This document shows positions 42,772 through 51,222 of a stretch of 64,000 bases of DNA, in pieces (the stretch's first letter is position 1; each line of letters opens with the position of its first letter). Source of the stretch: Kutzneria kofuensis (GTDB lineage Bacteria; Actinomycetota; Actinomycetes; Mycobacteriales; Pseudonocardiaceae). The translations under genes were made by a program, and so were the position numbers. The notes beneath the pieces were generated by a model. It was not told where the DNA came from. It saw nothing but the letters and a program-made list of their open reading frames with translations, and did no database searches. The DNA lies in NCBI RefSeq assembly GCF_014203355.1, contig NZ_JACHIR010000001.1, positions 62,001 through 126,000 on the forward strand, in the 5' to 3' direction.

Positions 42772-43401
42772 TCACCGGGTCAGCACCACGCGGGCCGGGG
42801 CGGCTTCGGCGTCGGTGAGCCGGATCGGCAGGCAGGTCAGCTCGTAGCGGCCGGGTTCGGTGGCGGCGAGGTCCAAGCCCTCGATGATCGGCACGCCGGC
42901 GCCGAGCAGCGTGTGGTGGGCCGGGAAGTCGGTGGCGCCGAAGCACTCCACCGACAGGTAGTCGATGCCGACGAGACGGATGCCCTTGGCCACGAGCGCT
43001 TCCGCCGCCTGGGCGCTGACCGCGACGTAGCCGGGGTCGAACGCCTTGTGGAGCCGACCGGTGGTGGAGTTGGTGGTGCGGAACAGAATCCGCTCCGCGC
43101 CGGCCGGGATCTCGGCGACGTGCTCGGCGCGGATCGGGCTGTCGTCGTCGATGCCGACGACGTGGACCGGCCCGCACAGCACGTCCAGGCCGATGTCGTC
43201 GATGCCGGCCGCGCCGGGGATGAAGTGCGACGGAGCGTCGACGTGCGTGCCCTGGTGGGCCGACAATGTCCACTTGCTGGCGTCGGACTCCTCGCCGCGG
43301 TCCAGGCGGGTTTCCCACTCGCACACCGGCGCGGTGCTGCCCGGCCAGTGCGGCATGTCCGGCCTGATGGCCAGCGTGACGTCGATCAGCACGGGAGTCA
43401 T
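42772..43401 (-). CDS. Cyclase-family metal-dependent hydrolase
   Basis: A 209-residue member of the cyclase/kynurenine-formamidase-like family (PF04199). HQGTHVDAPSHF carries the metal-binding His-x-x-x-His-x-Asp motif; GIDYLSVECFG and FPAHHTLLGAGVPIIEGL are the usual downstream parts. Family members hydrolyse amides or lactone-like rings. It is divergent from galactonate dehydratase, and no classical lactonase is in the cluster, so it may open galactonolactone. That role is inferred. The ATG at 43401 is chosen. Confidence 0.85.
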   Translation of the reverse strand: MTPVLIDVTLAIRPDMPHWPGSTAPVCEWETRLDRGEESDASKWTLSAHQGTHVDAPSHFIPGAAGIDDIGLDVLCGPVHVVGIDDDSPIRAEHVAEIPAGAERILFRTTNSTTGRLHKAFDPGYVAVSAQAAEALVAKGIRLVGIDYLSVECFGATDFPAHHTLLGAGVPIIEGLDLAATEPGRYELTCLPIRLTDAEAAPARVVLTR

Positions 43402-43412
43402 CGTAGGAAGCC

Positions 43413-43438
43413 TGTCAATAAGTATCCATAATTAATGA
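43413..43438 (-). promoter_or_regulatory. Operator plus -35 box, site 3 of the galactose cluster
   Basis: On the minus strand TTGACA (43418-43413) lies with its first base 14 bases after the centre of TCATTAATTATGG (43438-43426), a degenerate form of the 13-bp site (four of six pairs). It sits between the divergent cyclase-family gene and galactonate dehydratase. Confidence 0.5.
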
Positions 43439-43489
43439 TTTGATGTACCCTGAGCGACGACCGGCGACCATCCGTGAGGCGGGGGCCTT

Positions 43490-44638
43490 GTGAAGATCAC
43501 TGACATCGAGACGTTCCTCGTGCCGCCGCGCTGGCTGTTCCTGAAGGTCAGCACGGACGAGGGCGTCATCGGCTGGGGCGAGCCGGTGGTGGAGGGTCGC
43601 GCGGAGACCGTGCGGGCCGCCGTGCACGAGCTGGCCGACCTGGTGCGCGGCCAGGATCCGCTGCGCATCGAGGAGCACTGGCAGGTGTTGCGGCGCAGCG
43701 GTTTCTACCGCGGCGGCCCGATTCTCTCCAGCGCGCTCGCCGGTTACGACCAGGCGCTGTGGGACATCGCCGGCAAGGTGCGCGGCGTGCCCGTGCACGA
43801 ACTGCTCGGCGGCCCGGTCCGTGATCGCATCCGGGTCTACTCCTGGGTCGGCGGCGACCGTCCACATGGGATTCGCGCGGCGGTTCAGGGACAGGTGGAC
43901 CGCGGCTTCACCGCCGTGAAGATGAACGCCTGCGGGCCCATCGACGCCATCGCCACCCCGGCCGACGTCGACGGCGTCCTTGCCCGCGCGCACGAGGCCC
44001 GTGACGTCCTCGGGCCGGACCGCGGGCTGGCCATCGACTTCCACGGCCGCGTCTCCCCCGCCATGGCCAAGCGGTTGCTGCCCCGCCTGGAGGAGGTGCA
44101 GCCGCTGTTCGTCGAGGAGCCGATCCTGCCCGAGTTACCGGCCGACGTGCTCAAGTCCGTTGTGGACAGTTCCCCGGTGCCGATCGCCACCGGGGAACGG
44201 CTGTACTCGCGCTGGGAGTTCAAGCCCGTGCTGGACGCCGGCATCGCCGTCGCGCAGCCCGATCCCTCCCACGCCGGCGGCATCTCCGAGCTGCGCCGGA
44301 TCGCCGCCCTGGCCGAGATCTACGGCGCCAGCATCGCGCCGCACTGCCCGCTGGGGCCGATCTCGCTGGCCGCCAGCGTGCAGGTCGCGTTCGCCACGCC
44401 GAACTTCCTGATCCAGGAACAGAGTCTGAACCTGCACTACAACGCCGGCAGCGAGCTGACCGGGTATCTTCTGGACACCAGCCCGTTCGCCTTCGTCGAC
44501 GGGCAGATGGCCCGACCCACCGGGGTCGGGCTGGGCATCGAAGTCGACGAGGACGCCGTGCGCCGGGCCGCCGAGATCGGGCACGCGTGGCGGTCGCCGG
44601 TGTGGCGGCACGAGGACGGAAGCCTCGCGGAGTGGTGA
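43490..44638 (+). CDS. dgoD: D-galactonate dehydratase
   Basis: A 382-residue enolase-superfamily enzyme. It matches galactonate dehydratase along its length: PPRWLFLKVSTDEG, GFYRGGPIL, YSWVGGDRP, AIDFHGRVSPAMAK (metal Asp about 183 and His 185), VEEPILPE and ATGERLYSR (metal Glu), APHCPLGPI (His about 285) and the C-terminal WRHEDGSLAEW. It removes water from D-galactonate to give 2-keto-3-deoxygalactonate. The GTG at 43490 is the start. The aldolase gene follows 25 bp downstream. Confidence 0.93.
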   Translation: MKITDIETFLVPPRWLFLKVSTDEGVIGWGEPVVEGRAETVRAAVHELADLVRGQDPLRIEEHWQVLRRSGFYRGGPILSSALAGYDQALWDIAGKVRGVPVHELLGGPVRDRIRVYSWVGGDRPHGIRAAVQGQVDRGFTAVKMNACGPIDAIATPADVDGVLARAHEARDVLGPDRGLAIDFHGRVSPAMAKRLLPRLEEVQPLFVEEPILPELPADVLKSVVDSSPVPIATGERLYSRWEFKPVLDAGIAVAQPDPSHAGGISELRRIAALAEIYGASIAPHCPLGPISLAASVQVAFATPNFLIQEQSLNLHYNAGSELTGYLLDTSPFAFVDGQMARPTGVGLGIEVDEDAVRRAAEIGHAWRSPVWRHEDGSLAEW

Positions 44639-44663
44639 ACCACCAGGACAGGAGCCTTGCGCT

Positions 44664-45281
44664 GTGGTGACTTTCGGGAACGTGCTGCGATCGACCCGGC
44701 TGGTCGGCATCGTCCGCGGCGACGGCGTCGGCAACACCCGTGACGCCGTACGGGTGCTGTTCGAGTCCGGGGTGCGGCTGGTCGAGGTGTCCCTGACCGG
44801 GCCAGGGGCGCTGGAGGCCATCTCCGCCGTCCAGGTGCCCGACGGCTGCTGGCTCGGCGCCGGCACCGTGCGGACCCGCTCGCAGGTCTCCGCCGCCATC
44901 GCCGCCGGCGCCACCTTCGCCGTCAGCCCCGCCCTGACGGAGTCCGTCGCCGCCTGCGTCGACGCCGGCCTCCCCATCCTGGCCGGCGCCTTCACGCCCA
45001 CCGAGGTCGAAACCGCACTCTCCCTCGGCGTCGAGGCCGTCAAGCTCTTCCCCGCCTCCGCCGGCGGCCCCGCCTATCTTTCCGCGCTGCGCCAACCGTT
45101 CCCGGACGTGCCCTTCGTGCCCGTCGGCGGCGTCGGCGTCGCCGAGGCCGAGGCCTACCTGGCCGCCGGGGCCATCGCCGTCGGTGTCGGCTCCCCGCTG
45201 GTCGGCGACGCCGCCTCCGGTGGCGACCTGACGGCCCTGGCCGACCGCGCCGCCCGGTTCGTCACGCTGGCGTCGTCATAG
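44664..45281 (+). CDS. dgoA: 2-dehydro-3-deoxy-6-phosphogalactonate aldolase-type enzyme
   Basis: A 205-residue KDPG/KDPGal aldolase. VGIVRG opens the barrel, LVEVSLTGPG has the catalytic-site Glu, LGAGTVRT binds the substrate, and EAVKLFPAS carries the Schiff-base lysine (about 127). It would split 2-keto-3-deoxy-6-phosphogalactonate to pyruvate and glyceraldehyde 3-phosphate; the KDPG isomer is a possible alternative, and position next to dgoD favours the galacto form. The GTG at 44664 follows AGGAG. No 2-keto-3-deoxygalactonate kinase is adjacent. Confidence 0.88.
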   Translation: MVTFGNVLRSTRLVGIVRGDGVGNTRDAVRVLFESGVRLVEVSLTGPGALEAISAVQVPDGCWLGAGTVRTRSQVSAAIAAGATFAVSPALTESVAACVDAGLPILAGAFTPTEVETALSLGVEAVKLFPASAGGPAYLSALRQPFPDVPFVPVGGVGVAEAEAYLAAGAIAVGVGSPLVGDAASGGDLTALADRAARFVTLASS

Positions 45282-45291
45282 GACCTTTCGC

Positions 45292-45993
45292 TCAGCGTCC
45301 GGAGATCCGCTTGAGGTCCTCGCTGGCCTTGTCCACCAGCGCCCGCATCGCCTGCTCGGCGCCCTCGGCGTCGCCTTCCCGGATGGCGTCGAGCACCCTG
45401 CGGTGACTGGGCACGGGGTCGTCCGCGGGATCGGCGTTGTGCACGACCTGGTCGCGCATGGCCAGGCCGCTGGCGATCACCCGTTCCATCTGCACGACCA
45501 GCTGGTTGTGCGTGGCGCCGAGGAGCGCGCGGTGGAAGTCGAGGTCGGCGTCGACGAGCTTGCCGGGGTTGCCGGCGGCCTCGCCCATGCGGGCCAGCGC
45601 GGCGTCGAGGTCGGCGAGATCCTCCTCGGTGGCGCGCTGCGCGGCGAGCCTGGCGGCGGCCGGCTCCACGATGGACCGCACCTCGGCGAGGTGTTCGAGC
45701 AGGTCGGGGTCGGGCGGCCCGGCGGAACGCCAGCGCAGCACGTCGCCGTCGAGCATGTTCCAGCCGCTGCGGGGCCGCACGAAGGTGCCGCGCTTCTGCC
45801 GCGCGTCGATGATGCCCTTGGCGGACAGCACCTTCAGCGCCTCGCGCAGCGCGGTGAGGCTGACGTCCAGCTCCTCGCGCAGGGCGAGCAGGTCGAGCGT
45901 CGCCCCCTCGGGGATCTCCCCGGACAGGATGCGCCGCGCGAGCGCCTCGACGGTCTGCCCGTGCACGCCCCTGAGCTGGTAACCGCTCAACAC
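45292..45993 (-). CDS. GntR-family (FCD) regulator of the galactose cluster
   Basis: A 233-residue FadR-type regulator. The winged helix reads LREELDVSLTALREALKVLSAKGII, followed by RGTFV; the FCD ligand domain shows DADLDFHRALLGATHN and a metal histidine in SHRRVLDAI. Such proteins usually bind sugar acids and repress at AT-rich palindromes. The likely start is GTG 45993 (TTG 45990 or ATG 46008 are alternatives). It faces the solute-binding gene across a region holding the palindrome TACTAATTTAGTA. I infer that it senses galactonate or a derivative. Confidence 0.88.
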   Translation of the reverse strand: MLSGYQLRGVHGQTVEALARRILSGEIPEGATLDLLALREELDVSLTALREALKVLSAKGIIDARQKRGTFVRPRSGWNMLDGDVLRWRSAGPPDPDLLEHLAEVRSIVEPAAARLAAQRATEEDLADLDAALARMGEAAGNPGKLVDADLDFHRALLGATHNQLVVQMERVIASGLAMRDQVVHNADPADDPVPSHRRVLDAIREGDAEGAEQAMRALVDKASEDLKRISGR

Positions 45994-46045
45994 CCCTCCA
46001 CCCCTCATGTGCCGAGGGCATACAGTATCGCCCCGCCACCGGAGA

Positions 46046-46071
46046 TACTAATTTAGTAATATATCTTGACA
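46046..46071 (+). promoter_or_regulatory. Operator plus -35 box, site 2 of the galactose cluster
   Basis: TACTAATTTAGTA (46046-46058) is a perfect 13-bp palindrome with its centre 14 bases before TTGACA (46066-46071). It lies between the divergent GntR regulator and the ABC transporter operon, so it could control both. Confidence 0.75.
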
Positions 46072-46135
46072 CCGCCGCCTCGCCGCTGCAACCTCACTGT
46101 CACTTCCCAACCCACGTGAACGACAGGGGTCGCCG

Positions 46136-47419
46136 ATGACCACCACGGGCTTCTCCCGGCGCAATTTCCTGGCCGGACTCGGCGCCGTAGGCGCGGCCAC
46201 CGCCCTCGGTGGCTGCGTGACCTCGACCGGCAGCTCGGCCTCCGGCGGGTCGGCCACCGGCCCGGTGACCGTGCAGTCCAATCTCTCCGCGCCGGCGGCC
46301 AAGGCCGCCATGCAGGCGCTGATCGACGCGTTCAACAAGAAGGGCGGCGCGCAGGCCAGCCTGAACACCGTCGCCTCGGAGACCTTCCGCACCCAGCTGC
46401 CGACCTACCTCACCTCGTCCAACCCGCCGGACGTGATGACCTGGTACGCCGGCTCGGTGGCCCGCTCCTACGCCGACAAGGGCCTGCTGCTCGACGTCAG
46501 CGACGTGTGGACCGGCGTCACCGGCTACAGCGACGCGCTCAAGCAGCTCAGCACCGACAACGGCAAGCAGATCTTCATCCCGATCAACTACTACTTCTGG
46601 GGCTGCTTCTACCGGAAGTCCAACTTCGCCAAGTGGGGCGTGCAGGAGCCGACCACCTGGGCCGAGTTCCTCCAGGTCTGCGAGACCATCAAGTCGAAGG
46701 GCGTCACCCCGATCGGCCTGGGCGCGGACAACTCGACGCCCTGGGTGGCCTCGGGCTGGTTCGACTACCTCAACATCCGCATCAACGGCGCGAACTACCA
46801 CCGGGAGCTGCTGGCCGGCCAGCACAGCTTCACCGACCCGCAGGTGCACAAGGTGTTCGACCAGTGGAAGACGGCGCTGCCGTACTTCGACCCGAAGGGC
46901 ACGGCACTGTCCTTCCAGGACGCCACCACCAACCTGCTGCAGGGCCGCACCGGCCTGATGCTGATCGGCACCTTCCTGCTCGACACCACGCCCAAGGAGG
47001 ACGTGGACGACATCAGCTTCTTCCGCTTCCCGGTGATCGACCCGTCGGTGCCGGTGGCCGAGGAGGCCCCCACCGACGGCTTCTTCGCCAGCTCCCGCAC
47101 CAAGCGCGTCCAGCCGACCAAGGACTTCCTGAAGTACCTGACCACGGTCGAGGCCCAGGAGGCGTACCTGAAGGCGTCCTCGGGCAGCTCGCTGCCGGCC
47201 AACCCGGCCGCCAAGGACGCCGGCACGGCCCTGATCACCAAGGGCAAGGACATGCTGAACAAGGCGGCCGACCTGACGCAGTTCTTCAACCGGGACTCCA
47301 GCGACGCGCTGCAGCCGACCGCGGACACGGCGCTGATCAAGTTCATCCAGCACCCGGAGCAGATCGACTCCATCCTGACCGAGTGGCAGACCAACGCCAA
47401 GAAGATCTGGGCCTCCTGA
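46136..47419 (+). CDS. ABC transporter sugar-binding lipoprotein
   Basis: A 427-residue family 1 solute-binding protein. The leader SRRNFLAGLGAVGAATALGGC combines a twin-arginine motif with a lipobox (LGGC), so it is probably a Tat-exported lipoprotein. Further on, PPDVMTWYAGS and NLLQGRTGLMLIGTF are typical of sugar-binding proteins. ATG 46136 begins the importer operon, one base from the first permease. From its neighbours the ligand is probably an alpha-galactoside such as melibiose or raffinose. Confidence 0.92.
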   Translation: MTTTGFSRRNFLAGLGAVGAATALGGCVTSTGSSASGGSATGPVTVQSNLSAPAAKAAMQALIDAFNKKGGAQASLNTVASETFRTQLPTYLTSSNPPDVMTWYAGSVARSYADKGLLLDVSDVWTGVTGYSDALKQLSTDNGKQIFIPINYYFWGCFYRKSNFAKWGVQEPTTWAEFLQVCETIKSKGVTPIGLGADNSTPWVASGWFDYLNIRINGANYHRELLAGQHSFTDPQVHKVFDQWKTALPYFDPKGTALSFQDATTNLLQGRTGLMLIGTFLLDTTPKEDVDDISFFRFPVIDPSVPVAEEAPTDGFFASSRTKRVQPTKDFLKYLTTVEAQEAYLKASSGSSLPANPAAKDAGTALITKGKDMLNKAADLTQFFNRDSSDALQPTADTALIKFIQHPEQIDSILTEWQTNAKKIWAS

Positions 47420-47420
47420 C

Positions 47421-48350
47421 ATGACCGTCACCCTCACGGCGCCGGCCGTGGCCCCGCCCGCCGCGGCGGGGCCGCGCCGCCGGCGCCGCACCCTGTCCCC
47501 GACGCTGTTGGCCTTCGTGCTGGTGCCGCTGCTCGTCGAGACGTTCTGGGTGTTCTGGCCCGCGATCCAGGGCGTCTACCTGTCCTTCACCAGCTGGGAC
47601 GGCGTCTCCCCGGCCACCGTCGTCGGCGTCGGCAACTACGTCGAGCTGCTCGGCGACCCCACCTTCGGCCGGGCGTTGCTGGACACCGTGCTCTGGCTGG
47701 TGCTGTTCGGCGGCCTGTCCGCGCTCGGCGGCCTCGGCATGGCGCTGCTGCTGCTCAAGGACCGCCGCGGCGTCGGCTTCTACCGGGCCGCGCTGTTCAC
47801 GCCGGTGGTGTTCTCGCTGGTCGCGACGGCACTGATCTGGCAGGCGATCTACCAGCCCGACGGTCTGGTCAACACCATCCTCGGCGCGCTGGGCCTGGAC
47901 AGCTGGCAGCACTCGTGGCTGGCCGACGCCAACACCTCGCTGTACGCGGTGATCGTGCCGGCGCTGTGGCGGCAGATCGGCTACATCATGGTGCTGTACC
48001 TGGCCGGCCTCAAGGGAATCGACCCGACGCTGTACGAGGCGGCCACTGTGGACGGCGCCAACAAGTGGCAGCAGTTCACCCGGATCACGTTGCCGCAGCT
48101 GAGCAGCGTCAACTCGGTGGTGCTGTCCGTGATCATCATCGACTCGCTGCGCTCGTTCGACGTCGTGTGGGCGCTGACCCGCGGCGGCCCCTACCACTCC
48201 TCCGAACTGCTGAGCACCTACATGTACTCCACCGCGTTCCAGTCGCTGCGGCTCGGCTACGCCTCGGCGCTGGCCGTGGTGATCTTCGTGCTGGCCTTCG
48301 GGGTCATCCTCACGTACCTGGTGCGTGCGTTCCGGGACGCCGACGCATGA
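47421..48350 (+). CDS. ABC sugar transporter permease (MalF-like)
   Basis: A 309-residue membrane protein with six predicted membrane segments. The coupling EAA motif reads YEAATVDGANKWQQFTRITLP. It forms the channel together with the next permease. It lies one base after the binding-protein stop and overlaps the next gene by ATGA. The ATPase is not encoded here; actinomycetes often use one shared MsiK-type ATPase for such importers. Confidence 0.92.
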   Translation: MTVTLTAPAVAPPAAAGPRRRRRTLSPTLLAFVLVPLLVETFWVFWPAIQGVYLSFTSWDGVSPATVVGVGNYVELLGDPTFGRALLDTVLWLVLFGGLSALGGLGMALLLLKDRRGVGFYRAALFTPVVFSLVATALIWQAIYQPDGLVNTILGALGLDSWQHSWLADANTSLYAVIVPALWRQIGYIMVLYLAGLKGIDPTLYEAATVDGANKWQQFTRITLPQLSSVNSVVLSVIIIDSLRSFDVVWALTRGGPYHSSELLSTYMYSTAFQSLRLGYASALAVVIFVLAFGVILTYLVRAFRDADA

Positions 48351-49174
48351 GCCGGCGGCCCCTCAGGACCGGCGGCTACCACTTGGTCGCCGGTGGCATC
48401 TCCATCCTGTGGCTGCTGCCGATCCTGCTGGTCATCGTGACCAGCCTGCGCAGCTTCGACGACGTCGCCGCGAACGGCGTCGGCGGCCTGCCGCACTCGT
48501 TCACGCTGGGCAACTTCGCGCAGGCGTGGGTCGACGGCGGCGAGTTCCAGGCGATGGTCAACAGCCTGATCGTCACCATCCCGGCCGTGATCATCACGCT
48601 GGCGCTGGGCGCGATCTCGGCCTTCGCGCTGAGCCGCTACGACCTGCCGTTGCGGCGGACCGTGCTGCTGGTGATGCTCGCCGGCAACCTGCTGCCGCCG
48701 CAGATCCTGCTCGTTCCGGTGTCGAAGATGGCCGAGATGCTCGGCATCTACGACACGCTGGCGGCGCTGATCGGCGTGCAGATCGGCTTCGGGCTCGGCT
48801 TCTACACCTTCGTGCTGTACGGGTTCATGCGGGCGATCCCGAACGAGATCCAACAGGCGGCGGTGATCGACGGCGCCTCCCCGACGCAGATCTTCTGGCG
48901 GATCATCCTGCCGCTGACCCGGCCCGCGCTGGCGTCGCTGGCCGCGCTGGCGTTCACCTGGGTGTTCAACGACCTGCTGTGGTCGATCACGGTGATCCGC
49001 ACCGACTCCAAGATGCCCATCACGTCGGCGCTGCTCGGCCTGCAGGGGCAGTACGTGTCGCAGTGGAACGTGATCGCGGCGGGCTCGGTGATCGCGGCGA
49101 TTCCGACCGTTGCGGTGTTCCTTCGGTTCCAGCGGCACTTCGTGGCGGGTCTCGCGTTGGGGGCAGTCAAGTGA
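48347..49174 (+). CDS. ABC sugar transporter permease (MalG-like)
   Basis: A 275-residue membrane protein with six predicted membrane segments and the EAA-type loop QQAAVIDGASPTQIFWRIILP. It starts at ATG 48347 within the ATGA overlap with the preceding permease and overlaps the GH36 start by GTGA, so the four genes are translationally coupled. Confidence 0.92.
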   Translation: MSRRPLRTGGYHLVAGGISILWLLPILLVIVTSLRSFDDVAANGVGGLPHSFTLGNFAQAWVDGGEFQAMVNSLIVTIPAVIITLALGAISAFALSRYDLPLRRTVLLVMLAGNLLPPQILLVPVSKMAEMLGIYDTLAALIGVQIGFGLGFYTFVLYGFMRAIPNEIQQAAVIDGASPTQIFWRIILPLTRPALASLAALAFTWVFNDLLWSITVIRTDSKMPITSALLGLQGQYVSQWNVIAAGSVIAAIPTVAVFLRFQRHFVAGLALGAVK

Positions 49175-51222
49175 TTTCGCGGGGGGATCAGCGCTGGACG
49201 CTCCGGTTGGCCTCCACGACCTACACGGTCGGGTTGCCGGAGCACCGGCGCTGGGCCGAGCTGCTGTCGTGGGGCCCGGCCGGCATCGAGGACGGGCCGT
49301 CGCCGCTGGTCAACGTCGGTCGCACGCCGTACCTGACGGAGGCGGACGGGGCGCCGGTGGAGTACGCCCCGTTCGGGCTGCGGCCGTTCTCCGGCGCGGA
49401 TCTGGTGGCCGGACCCGTCGGCGCGGCGCGGGAGTCGTGGTGGTCGTTCGATTCGGCCTCCTCGACCGACACCTCGCTGCGCCTCACCTTCGGCGACGAG
49501 CTGACCGGCCTGCGGACCGACCTGTACTACGAGGTCGTTGCCGGCACGGACGTGTTGCTTCGGTGGACGGAGCTGACCAACACCGGGTCGGCGCCGATTC
49601 GCTTGGAGCGCTTCGATTCCGCCGGGTTCTGCGTTCCGGTCGAGCACGCGCGGCTGTCGTTTCTCATCGGCCGGTGGGCGCAGGAGTTCCAGCTCCGCCA
49701 CGTCGAACTGCCGGCCGGCCGGTTCGAGATCGGCAGCCGGCAGGGCGTCGCCGGGCATGGCTACTCCCCCTGGCTCGCGGTGCAGGACGCCTTCGACGAC
49801 GGTCCGACCTGGGGATTCTCGCTGGCGTGGCCGGGTTCGTGGCGGATCGACGCCGACATCGAGCTGAGCGGGACCTGCCGGGTGCGGGTCGGCCGTCAGC
49901 CGCACGAGTCGGCGGTGCTGCTGGAGCCCGGCGCGTCGTTCGAGACGCCGCAGGTCGCCGCCGCATACAGTGCGGAGGGACTCGGCGGGCTGGCTCGGGT
50001 ATGGCATTCCTACGAGCACAAGCTGTCTCCCGGTGGCCGTCGCGTGCTGTACAACTCCTGGGAGGCAACGGAGTTCGCCGTCGACGCCGCCGGTCAGCTG
50101 GAGCTGGCGAAGGTGGCGGCCGAGGTCGGCGCCGAGCTGTTCGTGGTCGACGACGGCTGGTTCGTCGGGCGGAACGACGACACCGGCGGCCTCGGCGACT
50201 GGACGCCCGACCCGGCCAAGTTCCCCAACGGCTTCGGGGCGTTCATCGAGGACGTCCGGGCGCTGGGCCTGGAGTTCGGGCTGTGGGTGGAGCCGGAGGC
50301 GGTCAGTCCCAAGTCCCGTCTGTACGCCGAGCATCCCGACTGGGTCTACCACCTCGACGGCCGGCCACCGACGCTGATCCGCAACCAGCTGCTGCTGGAC
50401 CTCGGCCGTGAGGACGTGCACGACTTCGTGCTGTCCACTCTGGACGGTCTGTTGACCGAGTACCCGATCCGGTACCTGAAGTGGGACATGAACCGTCCGC
50501 CGACCGAGCGGGGACGGCCCGGCGCGGGTGATCCGGAGTCGTTGGATCTCGACGGCGCCCATGCCCGCAACTACCTGCGGATCCTCGACCACCTGCGGGC
50601 GGCCCACCCCGATGTCGCCATCGAGGGCTGCGCCGGCGGCGGTGCCCGCGTCGAGCTGGCGACCATCGCCCGTACCGATGTCGTGTGGCCCAGCGACAAC
50701 ACCGGCCCGCTGGACCGACTCGCCATTCAGTACGGCTTCCTACACGCCCACGCCCCGCACGTGATGAGCTCGTGGGTCACCGACGCCGCCGGCCTGTTCG
50801 ACCCTCGACCACGATCGCTGCGGTTCCGGTTCGTGCTGGCCATGGCCGGCGCCCTGGGCATCGGGGCCGACATCCGGTCGTGGACGCCCACGCAGCGCTC
50901 GGAGGCCGCCGGCTACGTGGCGCAGTACAAGGAGCTCCGGGAGTTCCTGCACTCCGCCGCCGTGACGATGATCGGCACGCCGACCGACCCCACGTTCGCC
51001 CTCCAGTACACCGGCCCCGACCAGGTCGTCGTGCTGGCCTGGAACACCGGCCCGTTGGACGGCACCCCCGCCCTGTCCGGTCGGTCGACCCGACTCCGAC
51101 TGTCCGGTTTGGACCCCGCGGCGCGCTACGGCTCGTACGGCGGGGCCCACCTGATGTCCGCCGGGCTGCCGGTCAGCTGGGAGTCGGTGGACGCCGACGT
51201 GATCGTGTTGGAGCGGTCGTGA
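49171..51222 (+). CDS. Intracellular GH36 alpha-galactosidase
   Basis: A 683-residue enzyme without signal peptide. After an N-terminal beta-sandwich, the GH36 barrel shows LYNSWEATEF, VDDGWF and GDWTPDPAKFPNG; YLKWDMNR carries the nucleophile Asp and VWPSDNTGPLDR the acid/base Asp; IEGCAGGGAR is the conserved cysteine loop. It should cleave imported alpha-galactosides in the cytoplasm, feeding galactose to the SDR/dgoD/dgoA route. The GTG at 49171 overlaps the permease stop, and its own stop overlaps the next gene. Confidence 0.93.
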   Translation: MISRGDQRWTLRLASTTYTVGLPEHRRWAELLSWGPAGIEDGPSPLVNVGRTPYLTEADGAPVEYAPFGLRPFSGADLVAGPVGAARESWWSFDSASSTDTSLRLTFGDELTGLRTDLYYEVVAGTDVLLRWTELTNTGSAPIRLERFDSAGFCVPVEHARLSFLIGRWAQEFQLRHVELPAGRFEIGSRQGVAGHGYSPWLAVQDAFDDGPTWGFSLAWPGSWRIDADIELSGTCRVRVGRQPHESAVLLEPGASFETPQVAAAYSAEGLGGLARVWHSYEHKLSPGGRRVLYNSWEATEFAVDAAGQLELAKVAAEVGAELFVVDDGWFVGRNDDTGGLGDWTPDPAKFPNGFGAFIEDVRALGLEFGLWVEPEAVSPKSRLYAEHPDWVYHLDGRPPTLIRNQLLLDLGREDVHDFVLSTLDGLLTEYPIRYLKWDMNRPPTERGRPGAGDPESLDLDGAHARNYLRILDHLRAAHPDVAIEGCAGGGARVELATIARTDVVWPSDNTGPLDRLAIQYGFLHAHAPHVMSSWVTDAAGLFDPRPRSLRFRFVLAMAGALGIGADIRSWTPTQRSEAAGYVAQYKELREFLHSAAVTMIGTPTDPTFALQYTGPDQVVVLAWNTGPLDGTPALSGRSTRLRLSGLDPAARYGSYGGAHLMSAGLPVSWESVDADVIVLERS

